Below are positions 48,144-58,408 of a stretch of 64,000 nucleotides of DNA, piece after piece. Below the pieces are notes generated by a model, which did not search any database, had not been told where the DNA came from, and was given only the letters and a program-made list of their open reading frames with translations. The translations under genes were made by a program, and so were the position numbers. The stretch is taken from assembly GCF_035046485.1 (NCBI RefSeq), contig NC_085137.1, forward strand, positions 15,715,346 through 15,779,345, written 5' to 3'. Source of the stretch: Aedes albopictus (lineage: Eukaryota; Arthropoda; Insecta; Diptera; Culicidae). Within the stretch, counting starts at the first letter, position 1; the number at the start of each line of letters is the position of its first letter.

Positions 48144-48197
48144 CATCGAGCCGTGACGAACAACAGCATCGAGTCGACGAAGAAAAGACCTGCGCAG

Positions 48198-49126
48198 GTA
48201 TGTGTTAGACTGTGAACATGGCCATGATATAGTTTTTCCAAAAAATTCCCAAACCGTGTGAAACCCAACCAAAACGTCCAACCCGAATTTAAATAAAGAT
48301 CGACATTGTTTAATGTTTGAAGATCGAGTAGTTTTTCGTTTTTTTTTTTTCAGTTCCGTTACCGTTTAGTGCAAGGTGGACGTTCGCTCCAATTGCCAGT
48401 ACCATTCCATTTTCGTTAGTACTGGAATCTTCGCTCTAGTCTAAGAAGGGATTCACGTTATTTTGGGATTTTTCAGATTGAAGATTGCGTTTTTAATTGA
48501 TTTTGATTGATTGATTGATTTGTCTTTATTAGAGAGACTTTCAGCCCTTGGCTGGTTCGTCTCTTAATTGATTTTGAGCCAGCGACCGTTCGAGAACCCC
48601 TGAGGTCGGAAGCAGCGCTGTTATTGGTCGTGAACTTCCCATGACGATGAACAAGTAGGCTCTTTCATGGTCACAAGACAAAACGAGCATTCGCGCACTT
48701 CGTCATGTCATTTTGCAATGATCAAGCGTCATGACAGAAATTTTCAAATTGTTTTGAAATTAAAATTTTCACCTGGTCCAATCAAATTTAGGCTAGCCGT
48801 TGTATTTAACAAATAGAGAAGGCATACATTCATGCTTTAAAGGATTTAAACAACGACAAAATCCATGAATGTTGTAGTAATTGCCTTGTTTACAACCATG
48901 TCACGCTCCGTCGTGACCGAAAAATGAGCGAATATTGTTAGACTCTCTTGGTCATTGTCTCCCGATTCGATGACATTGAGAGAGGCACTTCTGTAAAATT
49001 CGCGTGACGACCCGTGTTGACGCTGACGCTTTCCAAGCCTGGTCGGAAGGCTCAGTATTAGTCGGGCAAAATTCAAATTGACCGGTGGTCTCTCGTACCC
49101 CGAGAGTGGCGCTTAAGCCATCGGTT
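48198..49126. other. unassigned, with a candidate acceptor site
   Basis: A 13-base T run ending in CAG (48341-48353) is a good splice acceptor and would pair with the donor at 48198. A LINE tail lies at 48502-48563. The rest is featureless. Confidence 0.3.
48502..48563 (-). mobile_element. LINE 3'-end fragment, second copy
   Basis: Same 50-base terminus as at 1159-1210, with a longer (TGAT)n tract at its tail, on the minus strand. Confidence 0.55.
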
Positions 49127-49128
49127 TA

Positions 49129-49319
49129 CACCCGATTCTTTTTTTTTTGCACGGGTCTGGTTTTCGCTATAACTCAGTCAATTTTTAACCGATTTTCATG
49201 AAATTTTGTACACATGTAGGCACGGTTAGTAATATCAGTGTACAAAATTTCATGAGAATCAGTTAAAAAATGACTGAGTTATAGCAAAAACCAAACCCGT
49301 GCAAAAAAAGAATCGGGTG
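49129..49319. mobile_element. TA-flanked foldback MITE, 191 bp
   Basis: CACCCGATTCTTTTTTTTTT and its inverse, TA on both sides (49127-49128, 49320-49321), and arms of about 85 bp containing CTATAACTCAGTCAA. Confidence 0.85.
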
Positions 49320-49491
49320 TAATTCAAAAACCTCGAGCAGGTACGCCGAACGGTTACATGATTTTACACTTACGTTTCGTAAACAACAATGAGCAGTTGT
49401 ATACCTAGCTTGAAAATAGCTACGCAGCCGAAAAATGTTTTCATCACAAAGCGCTTTAAACTAAAATTTGTGTTCACAAATTTTTGCTACG

Positions 49492-49585
49492 CCAGTGGAT
49501 TGTGGAAGTGCTCATAGAGCACGAAGTTAAGAAACTGACACTGACTTTGTCTCAGTGGGGACGTAACGGCAAGAGGAAGACCCCA
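49492..49585 (+). mobile_element. Feilai-like SINE 3' fragment
   Basis: TGTGGAAGTGCTCATAGAGC, GTCTCAGTGGGGACGTAACG and an A/G-rich tail match the 3' part of Feilai-type SINEs. Confidence 0.65.
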
Positions 49586-50379
49586 TGACCATTCCGCCTA
49601 ATGATCATTCGGCCTAATGGCCTCACACCGTTGAAAACAACACTTTTGACTAGTCACATTTCTATATTTGTCGCCATAGAATAAATTATTGTTAACTGTT
49701 TGAACTCCTTTCAAATTCACTTAACCCTACGGTAGGTTCTTTTTCGAAAAAAAGGTGCAGCAATGCTGACTACCATGTGAGACAATACGGGAAAAAGGCT
49801 GAAGTAGGTGTAGCATCGCATCAGGCGCTACCATCCGATCCAATCCATGCAATGTGAGTATGCAATTGAAGCATGGTGACACTCTTGACACAAGGCTCCT
49901 TTCTCTTCAGCAACAGGACACGTGGCATCACACTTTAGCAGGAAATTAAAGCCTGTATCCGCAATAATCGGGACACAGAAGAACGTCAGTAACTCTGTAC
50001 TGAATCGATAAAAATTGGCCAAAAATTAACTGAGAACTCTTCAATGTATGTTTATTATTTGTGCAAAACTTCATAAAAATCGATGCATTACTTTTAACTG
50101 TGGATGAGAAACAAACAGACGTGGTTTTTAAGATTTTGTACAATCATGACCAATTTTCATTTGCATAACAGGTGGTTCTTTTCCGCTACAATTCAAAGTT
50201 CTGTGAGGATAATTTCGAAATTTCGTAAGCAGTTATGATACTCATAGAGACTCTTTATTGCAAAATTTCATCAACTTTTATCAATTGGATTGGTAGTTAC
50301 TGCTGTTGATAGGGGGTAGTGTCAGTGAACATGTTTCATGTTTTTCATGTGCGATGTTTGCTCATTCATAACTTTTGAA

Positions 50380-51448
50380 GGGTTACGTACAAAAGGCTGA
50401 AACACGAAAGGCTGAAATAACAAAAGGCTGAATTACGAAAGGCTGAATCACAAAAGGCTGAAAATGTCAAAAGGCTAAAATAACATAAGGCTGAAATAAT
50501 GATTCGACTAGTTTTCAAACGGCGAGCCTAAAGGCAGTCATGTGAGCCTAAAGGCAACACTAACATCACAGACAAACAGACAAAACACTCTAATTATTCA
50601 TATCGTACACTGATAATGATCTTTATGAAAATTTGCTGGTTGGCCGACCACTCAGCCCTGACACTTGCATTGGTTTTGTTTGAGTTTGACATTTGACGCA
50701 AACTACCGCTCATTGGTTGATGGTTCATTGGACGAACATGCTTCCATTACTATGTTCGAAAGCGAAAAGCGTTAGGACTGTTTTTCCGCGCTAAAGTATG
50801 CATTATTGATCGCCTACATAACTATGACAGTATTTCTCCAAAGAATAGCATATATTTAAAAGAAGGAAAAATTTCTGATCACATTGTTGGCAGCTGTAAT
50901 GGCAACCAATCTCCATAACAGCATGACTCGAAAGAATAGCTCATGCTCAAAGAAGGGAAAATCTCCAATTGAAATACCATCAGTCATTTTTTTGTGTTAG
51001 TTGGTATGCATCATTAGCCTCTTCACTAAGCACATTCTATGACTAGGACTCATATATGTAGCCGATCTGGTTAGCGAACGGGTAGTCATGCTGAGGATGA
51101 CGGGTTCGATTCTCCCTCGGGCCAGACACTTTTTGTAATGGAAAATTTTTTGACTACCGTGGGCATCTTCCTGCCTGTCACACGATATACAAATGCAAAG
51201 TGGTCTTTGGCAGAGCTCTCAATTAATAACTGTTGAAATGCGTATAGAAGCTGAAAGAAGGCTTGGTCTCAGTTGGGACGTTACGCCAGAAAAAAAGAGA
51301 AGTACTGTAACTCATTTCCTGCATTTTTGCAATTTCAGCCTTTTGTGCATTCAGCCTTTTGAAATTCAGCCTTATGTTACTTTCAGCCTTTCGTGTTCAG
51401 CCTTTTGTGCATTCAGCCTTTTGAAATTCAGCCTTATGTTAGCATCCC
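50380..51448. mobile_element. element with arrays of AAAAGGCTGAA at both ends
   Basis: The left end (50390-50495) carries about eight AAAGGCTGAA units; the right end (51337-51435) carries about eight TTCAGCCTTTT units in opposite orientation. An exact 8-bp duplication CTTTTGAA flanks it (50372-50379, 51449-51456). Multi-copy subterminal motifs are typical transposase binding arrays. No transposase remains. Confidence 0.8.
51058..51301 (+). mobile_element. Feilai-like SINE nested in 50380-51448
   Basis: Box A-like GGTTAGCGAACGGGTAG, box B GGTTCGATTCT (51103-51113), body CACGATATACAAATGCAAAG, GGTCTCAGTTGGGACGTTAC, and tail AGAAAAAAAGAG. Third level of nesting. Confidence 0.8.
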
Positions 51449-52275
51449 CTTTTGAAAGTCTCTGTCAATTTTCATGAAATTTTCACAGAAGGTAGTTGAT
51501 TATGTGTGTATTATGCCTGAAAAATTAAATAATTATTGGTAGAGTACTTTCAACAATATAACCGAAACAATACGGGCTGCTGACTAACTGTAGTCTAAGG
51601 GGCTAAAATCACGTTTAGCCCCATTATATGTTTCGACTATAAAATTGTTGATAGTGCATCGATTTTTCTGAAATTTTGTCTATGCAAGTAAAGTAGATTG
51701 AGAGGTTTATGTTCAAAATTTCAATCATTTCCTTTATCAAATTCAAAAGTTACAGCGTTGACAAGCTAAACCAGGGGCTGTACAAAATTCAATTGCACGC
51801 GTTCTACTGTTTCATTGCTACAACAAGAAGTACTGCACCGATTCACATGAAATTTTGCAGGTGAAATTAACACATCTTAAGATATTATCAGGTCAAATTT
51901 GAGCAATTTTAATTTATCTATTGCAGAGTTACAGCTATATTTCTGTGTCCCAATTATTGCGGATACAGGCTTTAATAGCATTCCTTACGGCTACCAGGAC
52001 GACGACAACGACGTTTCCCGTTCGGGCAAAGCGCGAAGGAGTTAAAGGATTTATTCTCGGTGCATTGTGAGTAACCCAGTTTTTTTCCTCTAGCTTGATC
52101 CCAAGGGAGACACCACACTACGATGACAATATTCCAGACGGCCATGAAGAGCCAACGATGAACGTTGTATCCTTATTTTATGGGCCGTTCGCGATTTTTT
52201 TCGCTCTATTCTTGGATCCTTGTAAGCCTCCCGAGATGGAACGGAGGAGCACTAAAAAGGCTTATAAAGTGTAAT

Positions 52276-52547
52276 AAAAGCCGTTTCCGAGGATTTGCAG
52301 CAGATATGCATAAAATGTGTCGTCTTGGCTTAACGGCCGACAATCATTTTATTAGCTGGCGTAATTGCAGCAACTTTTATCGACTTGCTGCTTCGACGGA
52401 TTTTCAAGAATAATGTCGAAACTGTAACGGTTCGATTTTAATTCGCAAAACATTGCTACGATATCCGATGTAGAGGTACAGGATACGCACCACACACACG
52501 GGCACAGTTGATTGAATCAGCCGTCTGGAACTCTTTCCGAATTGATT
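52276..52547. other. unassigned 3' flank of the small gene
   Basis: No supported feature beyond the AATAAA at 52271. Confidence 0.3.
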
Positions 52548-52837
52548 ACACCGGACCACTATGGGGCGGCTCCATACAAAGTGGTGGCCAAAAATATTTC
52601 TTTGGTTTTTCCGCATTTTTTTAAAGTATTCTAGTAAGATTAGCATAAAATTAGTCGAAATTATGTATTTTCATCGCATTTGGAAGGTGTAACTAGTATT
52701 TAACCCAGTTAGGAACTACTTATTCCTGAACATAAACTTAAACGTTTGTTTTTAATTTTTAAAGCAGTTCAAAGACAAATCAAAACTAGAATAAGATTGC
52801 CATGCATAAGATAAAATAAGGAGAGACGGAGGTGGAA

Positions 52838-52970
52838 GCACTCCCCCCCCCCCCCCTCTTCGAGGTAAATCTGCCCCCCCCCCCCATTTTTTAATGTTAA
52901 TCAGGTATAATGGTAAAGAATTGTTTATCAACTAGAAGCCCCCCCCCCCTTTTTTTTTCTCCCCTGTTGG
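52838..52970. repeat. poly(C) clusters
   Basis: Three C runs of 10-16 bases separated by short spacers and a T run. Low-complexity, likely variable and prone to assembly error. Confidence 0.8.
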
Positions 52971-53413
52971 GGAAATTAAGCCACTGCGTCCAATAGGTAG
53001 TAATATAAGTTCAAACTCGTCGAATGGATATTTTTTTAATATTCTTCTATTATTTTACTGAACACATATCAACATCATTCACAAAGTTGATGATATGTCT
53101 CCATTTTTTATACTGCAGAAATGAATATACTGCTAAGTGCTAAATAGAACATAATTTTCACTGTCTCTAGAAACTTAATCAAATTCACAAGCAATATCAA
53201 TTTCACGATTTTTGAGAACATGGTCAATCAAATTCACCATATTCGAATCGTTATGTCTATATGCTATTTTTGTAAAGTGCCCACATTACCACCAAACATA
53301 ACATCGTTTCCAAGTTCCGAATAAGCGTCGCGCCAATCGTTATTGTATTTTTCAAAGCTTTTTTTTTTTGCGTGAGCTTTTTTCTATGCCTTGGTTAAAT
53401 ATTGTGCTACGTA

Positions 53414-53978
53414 CACGGTAAAAATTCTGCACGCTCGATGTAAGGGAAAAATCCCTTAACTATTCAATGTCCTAATCAACATGATCAGAAATGCTTTTCC
53501 TTTGAGATCGCAATGCTGTCAGTGTTGATTTGAGGACCAAAACAAACCCACTGGAGAAATCAATTGAAAATCCCTTCAATTTGCACTACTGTAAAAAGCA
53601 ATACGATCCAAAGTGAAAAGCTGTTGATTTGGTGATGACTGTTTTGGGCATGAAAGTAAATATAGATGACAGGTGGTAGAAAGTGCTTCGCTTCGATTCA
53701 CACCTCTTCAACAGATGTGAAGTAGTGTAGTGGTAAAACAGTTGATCGTGACTCTGAAGGACCTGGTATCGAATCTGGCTACGGCTGAACACATTTTTTT
53801 AGTTCTAGTTTTGAAATCAAAACATTGTCAACAACGAATTGATGTGAAGTTCCATTAAAATTGAAGAGGCATTGGATGTTCTTTGCCAAATGATATGTAA
53901 TTGATAACAAACTGATTGAACGGTAGTGCGAATTCAAGTGTCAATCAGTTCATATCACAGTGCAGATTTTTTACCGTG
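53414..53978. mobile_element. TA-flanked MITE with an internal tRNA-like segment
   Basis: CACGGTAAAAATTCTGCAC at the left, inverse at the right, TA at 53412-53413 and 53979-53980. Inside, box A-like TAGTGTAGTGGT (53723-53734) and box B-like GGTATCGAATC (53765-53775) lie at tRNA spacing. Confidence 0.75.
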
Positions 53979-53997
53979 TACTTCAACTTTTGAAGTA

Positions 53998-54228
53998 CAG
54001 TAGACGTTCGATAATTGCAACATGTTTACGTTTCACTTAACGAATAAAATTCAATAACTGCAAAAACTAGTAGATGTCATAGAACTGTCAGTTGCTGCAG
54101 AATGCAGCCAATGTGCATGTTGACATTTCATTATGGCGGATAGCGGTGCAATAACTGCAAAATTGTTGCACTTAGCGGACTTAAAAAGCATTGCAGTTAA
54201 AGCGTTTGCACCGAGCGATCGTCTACTG
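53998..54228. mobile_element. TA-flanked MITE, 231 bp
   Basis: CAGTAGACGTTCG at the left and inverted CAGTAGACGATCG at the right, TA on both sides (53996-53997, 54229-54230). Short internal inverted motifs with TTGCAAC/ATTGCA. Confidence 0.8.
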
Positions 54229-54318
54229 TAGTCGTTCTTCTATAGGAAGATCAAAATTATATTTTGCCTTGATATATTCAAATGCTTTTGTTGCATTGAC
54301 TATTTGAGATTTTTTTTA

Positions 54319-54462
54319 GTAACATCGCAGACAAACAGACGTCCCACTGTACTCAGATCGTTTCCCTTTTTAACGTAATAAGCATTGGGCGATTATGTTT
54401 TCGTGGCGATGATTTTTATCGCATTTTGTTCCAAGTGATACGTCTGTTTGTCTGTGGTAACA
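54319..54462. mobile_element. small MITE, CAGACAAACAGACGT ends
   Basis: CAGACAAACAGACGT (54328-54342) is mirrored at 54440-54455. GTAACA on both outer sides may be the duplication. A similar half-end is at 50570-50590. Confidence 0.6.
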
Positions 54463-55410
54463 CGATGTTCCTATGTTCCATATTACCACAAACAATTATT
54501 TTCAGATTTGTTTACGTTTAATTAACTACTGTGCGATGTTCAGGTTGCTAGCGTTTAAGTTCAAAACAAACTTATGATTTGAAAATATTGCCCTCGTCTT
54601 TTAAATACAAGTAGGTATTTTTAGTAAAACAAATATATAAGATGTGGTTTTTCTTCCCCCGTTGGCAAATATGTATTCAAAATATAAACAAGATTTTCGT
54701 GAACAAAAGAAGCATTTCAGTCCAGATGAGTTAATACAGTTTGTGTATGGAAAGATAATTTTCGGTCAGTTTTTACCCATTTTTAACATAAAAATAATTA
54801 AGTGTATAACATTTTAAAGACTTTATTTGACAATTAACAGTTCCACCTTTGAAGCACTGTCTAATTTGTACGACTTTTTTGTATGTGCTCGCATAATCAA
54901 TGATCGTAATTAACAAAAAAAAAAAAATAGAAAAAATCCATTTTTCGGGCTTGTGTCAAAATAATGCTCATCCGCAGCTATCCGCAGCTGGATTCGCGTT
55001 CTGCAGATAGTATGGACCCCAAACTAAACTGTGGATGCGGTCTCTTGAGACTGCTCGACCCTGCTTGTTAGATATAGACCAACTTAGGCAAAAAATGCTG
55101 TTTTTGTCAATAATTACCCATTTTTTATTCATTTAAATTAACCGTGTAACCCCAACAACTCACCCATTTTAAAGTTCAGACAATAACATTTCCAACGGTG
55201 GATTAAATTCCAAAATTAAACCGTTTTTTCACTGAGAAAATTGTATTTGTTTAAAATGCATTTTTTCTACAATTTTCACTATTTTTCTAAGTCTGATATC
55301 TGTGGCGCAATGAGTTTCGCAGAGGGCTAACATTTTGGGAATCTAGGTTTGAACTATCTGGCTATCAAATGGTATATAAGACACGTCATTCAAAGCAAGT
55401 AAATTTTTCG
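54463..55410. other. unassigned interior of the 2.9-kb element
   Basis: AT-rich, no ORF. GCAGCTATCCGCAGCT is a short tandem at 54976. Confidence 0.3.
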
Positions 55411-55670
55411 ATTTTTGGCCACCACTTTCCCCATAGTGCGGACCGGGGAATAGGTAGGTACGGTCCCCAACTAAACGCACATCTCGGTTGCATTGCGCGG
55501 TTGGTTGTGGTTCATTAGTGATCGTGTTTCCTCACGGACCGCTTTTCCCGCCGTAGACCATTCCGTGCGTCCAGAGGTTTGGTTTGTTGGATGATGATAC
55601 GACGACGATGGAACCTGCTTTTGATGCAATATTCCAATGTGCGATGAGTGAAATGAGATAAAAGAGGCCG

Positions 55671-55937
55671 CTAATATTGATCATGGGATTCCTGGCCCTC
55701 TATACGTATATGCCAACATAGCATATGGACGGGACGAGTGCCGTTACACCACCGTATGCCCTCATCGGTGATGGCCATCGCATCGGGGAATATGTTCAGA
55801 AACAGGATTATAATCACACCCATGGAAGCCACCGAACCTAAATGATGGTGGAATATTTTCGCTTTGCGTTTCTCTGGTAGCACTTTGCGCGTGTTGGATG
55901 TTGGATAGTCTTTTGCAACAGGGATGTATTTTGTGGT
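55671..55937 (-). CDS. unrecognised ORF with a hydrophobic segment
   Basis: Minus-strand frame open for about 87 codons (55937 down to a TAG at 55671). It reads TKYIPVAKDYPTSNTRK, then RKAKIFHHHLGSVASMG, a hydrophobic run VIIILFLNIF, PDAMAITDEGI, and a Cys-rich end. Third codon positions are mostly G or C in the first two thirds, as in mosquito genes, unlike the surrounding AT-rich DNA. No splice sites are certain, and the last 25 codons may be intron read-through. It could be a host exon. I know no match. Confidence 0.35.
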   Translation of the reverse strand, partial: TTKYIPVAKDYPTSNTRKVLPEKRKAKIFHHHLGSVASMGVIIILFLNIFPDAMAITDEGIRWCNGTRPVHMLCWHIRIEGQESHDQY

Positions 55938-55975
55938 TCACGTGCTGTCCAATGAATCAAAATATAGCTGTATAG

Positions 55976-56068
55976 TTGACAATTGGCATATGTCAGATAA
56001 AGAATCTGATCTGACCATCGCTGTATCTTTTTTGAACATTTGATTGTTACTTCGCAAACTTCGCGTTA
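55976..56068 (+). pseudogene. LOA-like endonuclease relic
   Basis: About 90 bases matching 17342-17432 of the LOA-like ORF (NWHVSDEESLSDHRYIFFEH) with a few changes, including AATTGGCATATGTCAGAT and TCTGACCATCGCTGTATC. It ends abruptly on both sides. Confidence 0.75.
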
Positions 56069-56284
56069 GTCATATGATCTACCACAAAAAGCAGCGACCT
56101 ACACGTGACTCCGGCTAACGAAACCTACCCATATTGGTTCTACAAAGCAAAATGGATCATTCATGATAAATTTGGATGTAAGTGGGATATTCCAGGTCTT
56201 TCATTATCATCCAGAACCGATGTGGATCACCCATAGGTGCGGCGATAGGAAACTAGTCGGCTTTTCCATATCTACGGTGTTGGA
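56069..56284. other. unassigned
   Basis: No supported feature. Confidence 0.3.
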
Positions 56285-57032
56285 GGAATGGATGGAAGGT
56301 ATCGTGTGTCCCATCTACAAAAAAGGGTAGATATTTGCGTACCATCTGTGGGGTGTGAATATAGTTTAGTGTTATTCTCCTTGAGTATCCTTCCCCTACC
56401 AAGCATCAGTGACAACCAGCACCATTGCGAGGTTGTCAGTGTGAAGCTGCATCATTGAGGAGAGGAGCTTTGGAGCAACTCGCCTTCATCGTGCGGTTCC
56501 GTGCCAAGTTATTCTACTGTAGTTTGATAAGTTGATCCAGTGAATTAAGCAATATTCACACCTGAGAGAGAGGAGACAGCTGGCTTCGATTACGTGCTAC
56601 TTAATGTCAAGGAGGACCTGTCACAAACTGTCACCGCGAACCGAACTGAAAATCGCACATTGATGGTGTAAGGTGGTCAAATTTCCAAAATTTCTTTTTA
56701 AAATATGACTCCGTTCTTTGTGATTAAAAAAGATAAATTAATTATGGTCAGTTTTCCTAAACCAGCGCAACGAATCCATTAGTTGTCCATGGATTGTAGC
56801 AGCAAACTCAATATGAAAATCATGTTTGACCAATATTATATTTTCAAACCGTTGTGCAGTGCCCAAAGTTGTACAAAGAAGTAAGAAGAAGAAATGTAAA
56901 CATCGTGACTGTCAGTGAGCTGCCTCCTCTCTCTCAGATTCACACCATCTACGGCGGAGTGCTGATGGAAGACGGGACTTGGAGAAGGCGAATGAACCAC
57001 AAACTGCATCAGCTGCTGAGAGAACCAACCAC
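56285..57032 (+). pseudogene. RTE-type RT relic in two pieces
   Basis: 56286-56330 encodes LEEWMEGIVCPIYKKG, the counterpart of PEEWKEGVICPIHKKG in RTE copy 2. 56935-57030 encodes QIHTIYGGVLMEDGTWRRR and MNHKLHQLLREPT, the counterpart of RTIFGGVQENGVWRRRMNHE near the C-terminus. Both are on the plus strand in order, with the middle deleted or unrecognisable. A different RTE family from copies 1 and 2. Confidence 0.6.
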
Positions 57033-57039
57033 CCAAGTA

Positions 57040-57945
57040 GGGGAGACTGAGGAGACTTGATCCCTGGGGAGACTTGTTCCCCCCATATTTTCTCGGAATC
57101 AAAAATAGTTTTCTTCTAGCATATTTTTTCCAAACTACATCTTGACAGACGACAATGATTTGGTTACAATTGATTTTGATTGTGCCTTCGCATTATTTTT
57201 TGATGGCTGATGGTTTGTTTTCAGCCCTTAAGAAATCTTTTAGACGATTCTGAAAAATCTCAATAACTTTGTAAAAATTTAACCAAATCGTGTCAAAATT
57301 TTACAGTACATAGTGTAAATGAAATACTATTAAACGTATTTATTCAAATAAGGCTGTTATATAAATATTTTAATAAATTCAGCTTGGTATATACAAAAAT
57401 GACATGGGAAGACTTGATCCCTCGAGGATTACACACACATTATACATGTGAAAAATAAAATTCTATTTGGAAGCCTCTATTTACTCGGAATTCTACTATA
57501 TTCAATGATAAAACGTGTCAGATAATTATTATTTAATTACACACCATAAAAAGAGGGATCAAGTCTCCCCATTTAAAAAAAAAACAGCATAACCTTAACA
57601 ATTTAAGGAAATTTTATAATTTCAAATTCACCATATTCATCAAAAATACAATAAAACTTGAAATGAAAATGAATAGGAAGCTTCTGGAGTTATATTCCCT
57701 TTAAATTAATCATGTGCTGAAAAGAGGATCAATTGTGGCCCATTTTTGAAAAATACATCATAAAACATGCCTCCATAAAAACACAGTTTTGAAAACTTTA
57801 ACAATAATTCAAAGTCCTTCTGTTGTGTATAAACTTGCAATAGTTGTTTACCTTCCATTCTGTACGAAAAACGGATCAAGTTTTGTGTTTTTCTTGAAGT
57901 TGCAGGCAAATTAAGAAAAAGGAATCAAGTCTCCCCAGTCTCCCC
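57040..57945. mobile_element. TA-flanked MITE with repeated GATCAAGTCTCCCC
   Basis: GGGGAGACTG at the left and CAGTCTCCCC at the right, TA at 57038-57039 and 57946-57947. The motif GGGGAGACTTGATCCC or its inverse recurs near 57050, 57069, 57411, 57554, 57724, 57869 and 57926. Confidence 0.75.
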
Positions 57946-57950
57946 TAATT

Positions 57951-58190
57951 ATGGTGCTGAAGCCTTATTGCATGCAGATATACGGTGTATTTAGAGCAAC
58001 TCATTACTTTACATAAACATTTAAGGTTGATTTAAAGTGGAAATGGCATTTATGCGACTGAACTGAGATTATACCAGTATAATCTTGAAATAATTCTATT
58101 TCCACTTCAAATCAACTTTAAATTTGCATGTAAAGTATTGAGTTGCTCTAAATACACCGTATATCTGCATGCAATTATGCTTCAGCACCG
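57951..58190. mobile_element. foldback MITE, 240 bp
   Basis: GGTGCTGAAG, TTGCATGCAGATATACGG and TGTATTTAGAGCAACTCA are mirrored in the right arm. Arms of about 90 bp. It abuts the previous element. Confidence 0.8.
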
Positions 58191-58408
58191 TGGTAACTTG
58201 GGCATCGTCCACACCGTGAAATCGGGAGGCTACGATGGGCGGGCAAAACTAAAACAATAATGTATATTACTGGGTTGCAAGAGAAGGTCCTTTACCCTAT
58301 GAGAGTGGCTCAAGCTGATAGAGAAAGTGAGCGCGCTATGTATCTCAATACAGCGACACGGCAAAATCCAGCATACTGCTGTTCATTATAAACAGGCAGA
58401 CAGGCATG
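58191..58408. other. unassigned spacer
   Basis: No supported feature. Confidence 0.3.

Larger units (their letters stand above)
43433..48197 (+). pseudogene. exon-like GC-rich segment split by two elements
   Basis: A 74-bp candidate intron (GTAAAT at 43459, TTTCCAG ending 43532) precedes a GC-rich stretch 43533-43676. It continues at 45365-45810 after the MITE and at 48144-48197 after the foldback, ending at a GTATGT donor (48198). A frame starting near 43590 (FWTANLSEDDLRESMQ) stays open across the MITE junction into KRNRVRSPNPNEAKPTRG and stops at 45593. The product is not recognised. It could be a host gene exon, or the leader and gag start of an old LTR element. Spliced structure is inference from consensus sites. 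Confidence 0.35.
49950..51971. mobile_element. TTAA-flanked foldback element, 2.0 kb
   Basis: AGCCTGTATCCGCAATAATC at the left and its inverse at the right, flanked by TTAA at 49946-49949 and 51972-51975, the duplication typical of piggyBac-type elements. Terminal repeats of about 50 bp; internal AT-rich arms. It holds the nested element 50380-51448. Confidence 0.8.
49847..52275 (+). pseudogene. small host gene split by a TTAA element
   Basis: ATG at 49847 (MQ), then a 57-bp intron with GTGAGT (49854) and TTCTCTTCAG (ending 49910). The next exon (SRKLIAF) runs into the TTAA foldback at 49946 and resumes at 51976 (FLTATR, FPVRAKREGVKGFILGA). A 27-bp GT...AG stretch (52057-52083) contains the in-frame TGA. 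The frame then stays open through LIPRETPHYDDNIPDGHEEP and a hydrophobic stretch (MNVVSLFYGPFAIFFALFLD) to TAA TAA near 52269, overlapping AATAAA. The N-terminus is basic and lacks acids, like a mitochondrial presequence. The product would be about 105 residues with one membrane span. I do not recognise it. The insertion makes this copy non-functional. Confidence 0.5.
52548..55447. mobile_element. probable 2.9-kb inverted-repeat element
   Basis: CCGGACCACTATGGGG and AAGTGGTGGCCAAAAAT near 52551-52592 are mirrored by ATTTTTGGCCACCACTTTCC and CCATAGTGCGGACCGG near 55413-55447. TA may flank it. It contains the MITEs at 53414, 53998 and 54319. No transposase ORF remains. Boundaries are approximate. 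Confidence 0.5.
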
